Positions 1-4,961 of a stretch of DNA of 5,660 nucleotides are shown piece by piece; within the stretch, counting starts at the first letter, position 1; every line of letters begins with the position of its first letter. The notes beneath the pieces were generated by a model. The model saw only the letters and a list, made by a program, of their open reading frames with translations, was not told the origin of the DNA and did not search any database. This DNA comes from Verrucomicrobia bacterium 12-59-8. GTDB lineage: Bacteria > Verrucomicrobiota > Verrucomicrobiae > Verrucomicrobiales > Verrucomicrobiaceae. The position numbers and the translations under genes are program-made. Location: NCBI GenBank assembly GCA_002279765.1, contig NCCR01000363.1, forward strand, positions 1-5,660. The letters run 5' to 3'.

Positions 1-1881
1 CACAGCGGCTTGCAGGAGCAGCTCGGCGTTTATGGCAGCATCGCCATCACCCCCAAAGGCGGCGAGCGGATCAAAACGGACCATGACCTCGTGGTGGTGC
101 TCTCCGACTGGACCAACGAAAGCCCTTATGACGTGCTGGCGCAGCTCCGCGCGGGCCGCGAAACGCAGCAGATCAAGAAAGGCACGGCGCAGAGCATCGT
201 CGGGGCCATCCAGAACGACGCGCTGCCGGATATGATCAAGCGTTCGATGAAACGGATGCCTCCGATGGATTTTTCCGATGTGGGCTATGACGCCTTTCTC
301 GCCAATGGCAAGCCCGCCGCTGAGTTTGCTGCGCAGCCCGGTGAAACAGTGCGCCTGCGTCTGATCAATGCCAGCGCCGCCAGCTACTACCATCTCGAAT
401 ATGCAGGCGGGCCGATGAAGATCATTGCCGCTGATGGCACCGATGTTCAGCCGGTGGCCACGGGGCGCTTCCTGTTCGCCATCGCGGAAACCTACGACCT
501 GTTGGTGAAGGTGCCGCAACGCGGCGGAGCCTGGGAACTACGCGCCACCTCGCAGGATGGCACCGGCCACAGCAGCCTGTTTATCGGCCAGGGAGAACGG
601 CACGCCGCCCCTGATGTGCCGAAGCCCAATGTCTATAAGCCGATGGCTGGAATGGGCGACATGGGTGGTATGAGCGCCATGTCTGACATGGAAGGCAAAG
701 CTGACACGAAAGGCAAAGCCGACATGAAGGGCATGGACCACAGCAGCATGGCAGGCATGGGCGAGGGTGACATGGCTGCCCCCGAACCCGCGATGGCTCA
801 CAGCGCGATGGCAGGCATGAAAGGCATGGACCACAGCACCATGCCGATGCCCGCCGAGAAGCAAAGCAGCGCCGCCACGAAGGACATGCCGCCCATGGCC
901 GGAATGCAGGGCATGGATGACCCGGAGCGGCCCGGCAGCCCGTATGAAAAACTGCGCGCCCTGCGCTCCACGGCGATCTCCGACTCACGCCCGCTGCGCG
1001 AATACACCTTCCGTCTCACGGGCGACATGATCCGTTTCGTCTGGACACTGGATGGCAAGACCTTCTCTGAGGCGGACATGATCAACGTGCGCCAAGGCGA
1101 GAAGGTGCGTTTCACCTTCATCAATGATTCGATGATGCACCATCCCATGCATCTGCATGGTCATTTCTTCCGCCTCGTCACCAGCGCCGGAAACCTCTCG
1201 CCCATGAAGCACACGATTGATGTGCCGCCCATGACCAGCCACACCATCGAGTTCGCCGCCGATGAGCCGGGCGACTGGATGATGCACTGCCATGTCCTCT
1301 ATCACCTCGCCATCGGCATGGCCCGCGTCGTCCACTATGAGGATGCCCCGCCCAATCCGCATCTCATGACGGGGGCCATGATGACAGAGCATGATCCGAA
1401 GCTTTTCTTTGGCGAAGGCATCCTGCTTTCCAACATGACAGAAGGAACCGTCTCTCTGGAGAACAATCGCAACGGCCTCATGGCGCACTGGCAATCGCGT
1501 CTCGGCAATGGCAGAGACACCGACTACGAACTCGGCATCGACTACGACCGCTTCATCACCTCCAACCTCAGCACCTTTGCCAGCTACGAATGGAGCACAG
1601 GTATCAACCGGAATCGTGGCATGTTCGGTGCCCGTTACCTCCTGCCGTTCCTGATCCAGTCACAAGCCTCCGTGGACACCGATGGTGACTTCCGCTTCAC
1701 CGTCAGCAAAGTCTTCCCCATCACCGCCAGGTTCTCCCTTTTTGGCCGCGCCCAGTATGATACCAAAGCACGCTGGGAAACCACCGCAGGGGCCGAGTAT
1801 TTCCTGCACAAAAACCTTTCTCTTGTCGGCCAGTATCACAATCAGTATGGCTGGGGCGCGGGTGTCGGCTTCCGGTTCTGA
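1..1881 (+). CDS. copA: CopA/PcoA-type periplasmic multicopper oxidase with C-terminal beta-barrel-like extension (5' end missing)
   Basis: Copper-resistance multicopper oxidase; the family acts in the periplasm, oxidising Cu(I) and binding copper. The frame is open from base 1 and starts HSGLQEQLGVYG, the end of the first HxH copper motif, so the signal peptide and most of domain 1 lie upstream. The TTG at 10 is not a start. Domain 2 spans about window residues 80-200. A Met/His-rich insert (215-307) follows. Domain 3 carries HPMHLHGH (bases 1141-1164) and HCHVLYHLAIGM (1285-1320), which supply type 1, 2 and 3 copper ligands including the axial Met. All expected C-terminal ligands are present. 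CopA proteins normally end soon after this motif. Here about 163 residues follow (464-626), with alternating amphipathic strands and a terminal GFRF, resembling the C-terminal part of an outer-membrane barrel of CopB type. The oxidase call is firm; the barrel call is inference. The next gene begins 49 bases later, with no hairpin between. Confidence 0.95.
   Translation, partial: HSGLQEQLGVYGSIAITPKGGERIKTDHDLVVVLSDWTNESPYDVLAQLRAGRETQQIKKGTAQSIVGAIQNDALPDMIKRSMKRMPPMDFSDVGYDAFLANGKPAAEFAAQPGETVRLRLINASAASYYHLEYAGGPMKIIAADGTDVQPVATGRFLFAIAETYDLLVKVPQRGGAWELRATSQDGTGHSSLFIGQGERHAAPDVPKPNVYKPMAGMGDMGGMSAMSDMEGKADTKGKADMKGMDHSSMAGMGEGDMAAPEPAMAHSAMAGMKGMDHSTMPMPAEKQSSAATKDMPPMAGMQGMDDPERPGSPYEKLRALRSTAISDSRPLREYTFRLTGDMIRFVWTLDGKTFSEADMINVRQGEKVRFTFINDSMMHHPMHLHGHFFRLVTSAGNLSPMKHTIDVPPMTSHTIEFAADEPGDWMMHCHVLYHLAIGMARVVHYEDAPPNPHLMTGAMMTEHDPKLFFGEGILLSNMTEGTVSLENNRNGLMAHWQSRLGNGRDTDYELGIDYDRFITSNLSTFASYEWSTGINRNRGMFGARYLLPFLIQSQASVDTDGDFRFTVSKVFPITARFSLFGRAQYDTKARWETTAGAEYFLHKNLSLVGQYHNQYGWGAGVGFRF
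643..921 (+). other. Met/His-rich copper-binding-type insert inside the multicopper oxidase
   Basis: About 93 residues between cupredoxin domains 2 and 3 are built from degenerate units such as MAGMGDMGGM, KGMDHSSMAGMG and KGMDHSTMPM. Met is the commonest residue, with Gly, Asp, Ala and scattered His. Methionine-rich inserts in CopA/CueO-type oxidases bind Cu(I) and feed or shield the substrate site, so the same role is inferred here. At DNA level the segment is an imperfect tandem repeat of atg-ggc/gcc-type codons. One unit, encoding MKGMDHS, occurs twice, at about 724-747 and 817-837. Confidence 0.8.
1390..1878 (+). other. C-terminal beta-barrel-like domain of the multicopper oxidase
   Basis: The stretch starts at HDPKLFFGEG and runs to the terminal GVGFRF. 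It contains roughly ten short segments of alternating polar and hydrophobic residues with aromatic girdle-like ends, such as DTDYELGIDYDRF, NLSTFASYEW, ARFSLFGRAQYDT, and NLSLVGQYHNQYGWGAG. Turns are rich in Asn, Asp and Gly. A C-terminal aromatic residue is the classic recognition signal for the outer-membrane assembly machinery. Its general look recalls the C-terminal half of CopB, the outer-membrane partner of CopA. I infer a CopA-CopB-like fusion that places the oxidase at the inner face of the outer membrane. The domain could instead be a soluble beta-sheet domain. Confidence 0.6.
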
Positions 1882-1930
1882 ATCCTCCCACTTGTAAAAC
1901 GGTCAGGACATCTGTTATACATGTTGGCTG

Positions 1931-3195
1931 ATGATCTCCACTGATGCATTCAGAACCCTGCTCACTCTTTGGCGCGAGGACGCTGGCAGCGCCTATCGAA
2001 CCTGGTTCCTATGGGAGGAACGGCTAAAGAACTTCCGTTCCATTCGGCGCGGTCTGGCTGCCGTGGTAACGGACATTGAGCGCGGCACGTTTGGCACAGC
2101 CTATCGCGGCTCGTCGTTGGAAACCGTGGTTCATTCTGTGGCGGAGCAGCGGCAGATATTTAAAGGAGCGGATCACGCTTTTCTGTGGAAACCCAAATTG
2201 CGCATCCCGGACATCTACGAAAATAGCGAGAATCAGAGGGCGTTTGGGCGATTTCTCAACACCTGTGACTGCCGGAGATTGTGGCGGCCATTCATGCGCT
2301 GGATGCCCGGAAGATCAAAGGGCTGGGACCGGCAGTGGCCAATCTGCTTTATTTCATCCATCCAACGATGGTGTCACCCTTCAACACCGCGATGGTTAAA
2401 GGCTACAATGCGTTGACAGGAGCAAAGGTGAAGCTGGGGAGCTGGCAGGAATACCTCGCGATGCGCAGTGGTGTGCAGCGCCTCAATCAAGAGCATCGCT
2501 CATTGCTCTCCAATGATCTCGGAGCCATCGCGGGGTTCCTCTTCGATGTCGGAAGCGGTCGCTGTCTGCTGCCACCGATGAGCGACGATGCCTCTGCAAA
2601 AGCCACATGGGAAGCCGACATCGCAAAAGTCCGCGAGGAGGCTACTGCCCTTTCCAAGCAGCAACTTGCCGCTCAGGAGGGAGACCGCACGCATACCGAG
2701 ATCCAAGGCTGGCTGCGTGATCTGGGGCATGCGCTCGGCTTTGATGTCTGGATCGCCTCCAATGACCGCAGCCGCCAGCATGGCGACGGGAAACTAGGAG
2801 ACGGCTGTCTGGCAACCCTGCCTGAACCTCTTGCCTCCGCCGCAGGTGTGGACATGGTTCGTTTGATTGATGTGCTGTGGCTGGACAGAGACAGGCCCGC
2901 AGTTGCCGCCGCCTTCGAGGTTGAGCATTCCACCTCAATCTACTCCGGCATCATGCGAATGCTTGATCTGGCCCTCGGAGCAGGTGGCAGCTCGGTGAAA
3001 GGTCTGTTTCTCGTCGCCCCTGACAACCGTGAGGAAGAAGTACGGGCACAACTCATGCGCCCGGCCTTCCAGCGCGTGTCGGACCTGCAACTGCGCTACC
3101 TGCCTTATGGCGAACTGCATCAACACCGTGAGTCCATCGCCCGTTTTGGCGAGGGATTGAAGGCCATCCATGCGGTTTCGCGCACTTTGCTTTGA
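1931..3195 (+). pseudogene. Frameshifted gene for a restriction-endonuclease-like protein
   Basis: Two reading frames join into one plausible protein of about 421 residues. The 5' part is read from ATG 1931 (MISTDAFRTLLTLWRED) up to about NTCD at 2269. The 3' part is one frame over and continues PEIVAAIHALDARKIKGLGP from 2272. Adding one base next to 2269-2270 would restore a single frame, so the lesion looks like a one-base deletion. Past the lesion, the 5' frame becomes Arg/Trp-rich junk and stops at 2416. The 3' frame has a stop at 2266-2268, just before the join. I see no slippery heptamer for programmed frameshifting. The N-terminal half looks alpha-helical; the C-terminal half is described under the 3' fragment. 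I recognise no named family with certainty. The start has no good ribosome-binding site. It could be a real pseudogene or a sequencing error. Confidence 0.7.
2281..3195 (+). CDS. 3' fragment of the split gene: HhH-like segment plus PD-(D/E)xK-like domain
   Basis: This is the longer open half, 304 residues if read from GTG 2281. A GGAG lies only three bases upstream, too close to be convincing, so independent expression is doubtful. Residues 11-29 read KIKGLGPAVANLLYFIHPT, resembling a helix-hairpin-helix DNA-contact turn followed by a helix. Residues about 129-235 hold a possible nuclease core. Glu140 in the segment TEIQGWLRDLG is the likely helix-one acid. LIDVLW has Asp197, and AAFEVEHSTSIYSG has Glu213 and Glu215 at a strand end. 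D-x15-E-x-E in this setting recalls PD-(D/E)xK restriction-like folds, although the usual Lys is replaced by Glu. The frame ends 12 bases before the stop of the convergent gene. The function is not established; a DNA-binding or nuclease role is inferred from motifs alone. Confidence 0.6.
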   Translation: MAAIHALDARKIKGLGPAVANLLYFIHPTMVSPFNTAMVKGYNALTGAKVKLGSWQEYLAMRSGVQRLNQEHRSLLSNDLGAIAGFLFDVGSGRCLLPPMSDDASAKATWEADIAKVREEATALSKQQLAAQEGDRTHTEIQGWLRDLGHALGFDVWIASNDRSRQHGDGKLGDGCLATLPEPLASAAGVDMVRLIDVLWLDRDRPAVAAAFEVEHSTSIYSGIMRMLDLALGAGGSSVKGLFLVAPDNREEEVRAQLMRPAFQRVSDLQLRYLPYGELHQHRESIARFGEGLKAIHAVSRTLL

Positions 3196-3207
3196 GGCAA
3201 TGCCGGG

Positions 3208-3573
3208 TTATTCCACAATTCGCTTCACCGTATGAATACGGACGGCTGGCGCTTTGTGTCCGACAATGGCAAAGTGGGTCCAGGTGTCGCGATTATCGAT
3301 GCTGATGCGCGCCTGCTTGCCGACATGGTCGGCGACCGCCGCGAACACGCCGTGCAGCGTGACGATGTAGGAACGGGTGGTGGTGGACACCTGCACCTTA
3401 TGAATCTCGGAATCGGAATCGTAGCCGAGATCCCTGTCGATGGTGACGAAGAGATGGTCGTGATCATGCTCGGCATGCAGAGCCGGACCGACAAGGCCCA
3501 GCATCAAGAGCGCAAAGATAGAAAGGAAAGAACGCAGATTACCGACCTTGGAAGAGGAGATGTGAGTATTCAT
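3208..3573 (-). CDS. Small exported protein with HDHDH mature N-terminus, function unknown
   Basis: The protein has 121 residues. The start ATG at 3573-3571 is chosen because it opens a clear Sec signal peptide: a basic N-region ending near Lys9/Arg14, a hydrophobic core SFLSIFALLMLGLVG, and ALHA as cleavage site at about 34. The open frame continues upstream to 3927, but that extension is Arg/Ser-rich and overlaps the divergent gene, so I reject it. The mature protein begins EHDHDHLFVTID, a likely metal-binding N-terminus, and has six further His among short beta-strand-like segments (RSYIVTLHGVFA, KQARISIDN, THFAIVGHK). There are no Cys. No ribosome-binding site is visible. I recognise no family. 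The signal peptide, acidic-His start and neighbours suggest a periplasmic metal-binding or metal-sensing role. It converges on the nuclease-like gene and diverges from the gene at 3722. Confidence 0.75.
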   Translation of the reverse strand: MNTHISSSKVGNLRSFLSIFALLMLGLVGPALHAEHDHDHLFVTIDRDLGYDSDSEIHKVQVSTTTRSYIVTLHGVFAAVADHVGKQARISIDNRDTWTHFAIVGHKAPAVRIHTVKRIVE

Positions 3574-3721
3574 AACAACGGCAAGGAGTGAATGAGGACT
3601 TCCGTCGTCAAGCCCATTTCTGGTGGAATACAGAGGGGATGGCCCGTGGACGGAGTTACACGACGAGATCGTAGGCGTATGGCTATGACCATTCCCCCGA
3701 CTCATTTCAACCACCCAGACC
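3574..3721. promoter_or_regulatory. Divergent intergenic region between two exported-protein genes
   Basis: These 148 bases separate the divergent starts at 3573 (-) and 3722 (+), so promoters for both should lie here. On the minus strand there is a TTGACG hexamer at 3613-3608, but no convincing -10 at the usual distance. On the plus strand only a poor TTACAC/TATGGC pair is seen near 3656-3683. No strong palindrome resembling a known copper-regulator box was found. Confidence 0.35.
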
Positions 3722-4267
3722 ATGAAAGCACACACCACCAAAACACCACATGCCGAGGCGCGCAGCCAACGCTCCCCGGCACATTTTGTCTTCATCCTGC
3801 TCACAACGGCGACTGCTGCGCTAGCGGATAACAGCGTCCGGCTTCGAGTCGCCGTCAAAGGCGAACACAACGACCCCAGAGGCAGTGTGCAGGAAGTGCA
3901 TCGGCGCTGGCTGGAGGTTTCCGCCACCGCGTTTCATCTGGAAAGGCCTGAGAAAGTCAGGATCGAATGGACCTTGTTTGGCGATGACCTGACGGCGAAG
4001 AAAGTCGTCAAACAGGCATCAGGCGTTGACACGGTGGAGCTCGCACAGGGCCAGGTCGCCACAAGCAAGACCAAGCCCGCGACGTTCACCTACACCCCCA
4101 GGCACAGTGTCAGAACGGGCAGTGGCAGACGTGCGAGGTTCAAGACCGTTGAAGCTACGGGCATTCGCTACCATGGATGGGCGGTGCGCGCCTTCATTGG
4201 CGACCAGCTCGCGGGCGAAGCCTACAGCATCGAGAGCATCAAAAAGCTGGTGGATGGCTCAAAGTGA
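3722..4267 (+). CDS. Exported protein of unknown function
   Basis: The protein has 181 residues. The ATG at 3722 opens a long basic N-region (about 20 residues with several Lys, Arg and His), then a hydrophobic core HFVFILLTTATAALA, with likely cleavage after Ala35. The mature part starts DNSVRLRVAVKGEHND. It looks beta-rich: strands around RRWLEVSATAFHL, KVRIEWTLFGDD and ATFTYTPRH, and a C-terminal segment GIRYHGWAVRAFIGDQLAGEAYS followed by a short helix. The pattern 'Gly-Trp-x-Val-Arg-x-Phe ... Gly-Asp ... Gly-Glu-Ala' near the C-terminus is of a type I associate with secreted hypothetical proteins of Verrucomicrobiota and relatives, but this is memory and not a search result. There are no Cys and no His clusters, so direct metal binding is not indicated. 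There is no clear ribosome-binding site. It ends 37 bases before a strong hairpin. Confidence 0.75.
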   Translation: MKAHTTKTPHAEARSQRSPAHFVFILLTTATAALADNSVRLRVAVKGEHNDPRGSVQEVHRRWLEVSATAFHLERPEKVRIEWTLFGDDLTAKKVVKQASGVDTVELAQGQVATSKTKPATFTYTPRHSVRTGSGRRARFKTVEATGIRYHGWAVRAFIGDQLAGEAYSIESIKKLVDGSK

Positions 4268-4304
4268 CCTTGTCAGGACGAACGGTTTGATTTCGCCAAT
4301 GAAA

Positions 4305-4334
4305 AGCCCACCGGAGACTCCTCTCCGGTGGGCT
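4305..4334. terminator. Bidirectional intrinsic-type terminator hairpin
   Basis: AGCCCACCGGAG (4305-4316) and CTCCGGTGGGCT (4323-4334) form a perfect 12-bp GC-rich stem with a six-base loop. It lies between convergent genes, 37 bases after the plus-strand stop and 22 bases after the minus-strand stop. Read on the minus strand the stem is followed by TTTTC, a short T-run typical of intrinsic termination. On the plus strand the following bases (ACTTCAAC) are a poor T-tract, so it should terminate the minus-strand gene better. Confidence 0.8.
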
Positions 4335-4356
4335 ACTTCAACACACTCAACTCCTG

Positions 4357-4761
4357 CTAGTGGCGGGCACTGTGCCCGCCAAAACTGAAATGAATACCAG
4401 GCAGGCTAATGTGGCCGCCGCTGTGACTTGGCGCATGACCGTAGCCGGGCTGATAGCCACCATGGCCGTAGCCGGACTGGTAGCCGCCATGACCATAATT
4501 GGGCTGGTAGCCATGGCCGTAACTCGAATGCGACGGCGCGTGGCCGTAGCCTGACTGCCCGCCGTGTTGGTAGTAGCCGGAATGGCCCGACTGATAGCTG
4601 CCATAACCGTAGCTGGGCTGATAACCACCATGGCTGTAGCCGGACTGGCCGTGTGAGGAATAATGTCCGCCGCCATGATGGGCGTCTTCGGCCTGTGTGG
4701 TGGCAGGAGCGGCAAGGCCAAAAATGGCGGCCAAGGCGAGGGTGGTGACAATCGTTTTCAT
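4357..4761 (-). CDS. Secreted His/Tyr/Gly-rich repeat protein, probable metal binder
   Basis: The protein has 134 residues. The ATG at 4761-4759 opens a textbook signal peptide: MKT, core LALAAIFGLAAPA, cleavage after TTQA at residue 24. The mature 110 residues hold 18 His and 16 Tyr, very many Gly and Ser, and no Cys. Residues 40-116 are degenerate repeats of about eight residues, such as GYQPNYGHG, GYQSGYGHG and GYQPGYGHA, and GYGHAPSHS occurs at 71-79 and 106-114. The C-terminal ISLPGIHFSFGGH is non-repetitive. Competing frames through the same DNA lack a signal peptide and are shadows of the repeats. High His density next to a copper oxidase suggests Cu or Ni/Zn sequestration in the periplasm or outside the cell. 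The Gly/Tyr pattern could also make it a self-associating or structural protein. No ribosome-binding site is present; the leader is a CA-rich five-base repeat. Confidence 0.82.
   Translation of the reverse strand: MKTIVTTLALAAIFGLAAPATTQAEDAHHGGGHYSSHGQSGYSHGGYQPSYGYGSYQSGHSGYYQHGGQSGYGHAPSHSSYGHGYQPNYGHGGYQSGYGHGGYQPGYGHAPSHSGGHISLPGIHFSFGGHSARH
4414..4644 (-). repeat. Degenerate coding tandem repeats of the His/Tyr/Gly-rich protein
   Basis: On the plus strand the segment shows recurrent gtagcc-type words (tggccgtagccggactg, gtagccgccatgacc, tggctgtagccggactg) with a period of about 24-27 bases. Translated on the minus strand these give the GYQ(P/S)xYGHG units. The copies vary and the reading frame is kept throughout. 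That suggests growth by unequal exchange or slippage under selection for protein composition. Confidence 0.75.
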
Positions 4762-4766
4762 AGTGA

Positions 4767-4789
4767 TTTGGTTTGGTTTGGTTTGGTTT
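4767..4789 (-). repeat. Five-base tandem repeat (AAACC) in the 5' leader of the His-rich gene
   Basis: Four full copies of TTTGG plus TTT (plus strand) occupy 4767-4789. On the mRNA this reads AAACC repeated, ending six bases before the start codon of the His-rich gene. It sits where a Shine-Dalgarno sequence would be, and none is present. It may be an unstructured A/C-rich translation enhancer. It could also be a slippage-prone tract that changes leader length. Confidence 0.85.
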
Positions 4790-4954
4790 CATGGCCTCAA
4801 GGCGAGGTGTGTATTTCAGACGCTGCCTTGGGTGCCGTATTCAAAGTGTCTTCATGCAGTATAACCCCGTCAAGAGTTCAAGCCCTCATGATTTCATCAA
4901 AAAGTGTGTGGCGGCTGCAATCCGTGAGAAATGCTGAGGGGTTGGTCAACCGGC

Positions 4955-4958
4955 GGAG
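4955..4958 (+). promoter_or_regulatory. Candidate ribosome-binding site (GGAG) for the membrane-protein gene
   Basis: GGAG lies three bases before ATG 4962 and fifteen before ATG 4974. Neither spacing is ideal. It is the only purine-rich Shine-Dalgarno-like site near the start, and it slightly favours the first ATG. Most other genes in the window have none. Confidence 0.4.
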
Positions 4959-4961
4959 TTT

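Larger units (their letters stand above)
4762..4961. promoter_or_regulatory. Divergent intergenic region between the His-rich gene and the membrane-protein gene
   Basis: These 200 bases should hold promoters for both divergent genes. On the minus strand TTGACG (4878-4873) is followed by TTATACT (4869-4863), too close to act as a -35/-10 pair. On the plus strand TATAAC at 4860-4865 could be a -10, with only a weak TATTCA 16 bases upstream. A small inverted repeat GGTTG-GT-CAACC lies at 4940-4951, just before the ribosome-binding site. I cannot assign a regulator. Confidence 0.35.

Noticed and set aside
538..1494. Several long minus-strand open frames under the multicopper oxidase gene
   Set aside because: They are mirror frames of the Met/His-rich repeat and the conserved cupredoxin domain. 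Their translations are Cys/His/Arg-rich with no domain sense, and the plus-strand frame has conserved copper motifs.
2264..2281. Programmed ribosomal frameshift in the nuclease-like gene
   Set aside because: There is no slippery heptamer, no nearby stimulatory hairpin and no internal Shine-Dalgarno at the right distance. A simple one-base lesion explains the data better.
3232..3591. Plus-strand open frame of 119 residues opposite the HDHDH protein
   Set aside because: The minus strand encodes a clear signal peptide and coherent mature protein, so the plus-strand frame is its shadow.
3574..3927. Upstream extension of the minus-strand frame of the HDHDH protein
   Set aside because: It would bury the signal peptide in the middle of the protein and overlap the divergent exported-protein gene. 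Its composition is Ser/Arg-rich and unlike a real domain.
4414..4644. CRISPR-like array from regularly spaced similar words
   Set aside because: The units are contiguous and degenerate with no unique spacers, and they translate cleanly into protein repeats.
4428..4748. Plus-strand frames across the His-rich gene
   Set aside because: These low-complexity Arg/Ser/His-rich translations arise from the same repeats read backwards, with no plausible start or domain.
4406..4792. Alternative minus-strand frame starting at ATG 4792
   Set aside because: It has no signal peptide and is rich in Arg, Leu, Pro and Trp, a by-product of the repeats. The frame from 4761 has a textbook signal peptide.
4860..4878. 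TTGACG followed by TTATACT on the minus strand as a promoter of the His-rich gene
   Set aside because: The two elements are only about three bases apart, so they cannot be a -35/-10 pair, and neither has a good partner at 16-19 bases.
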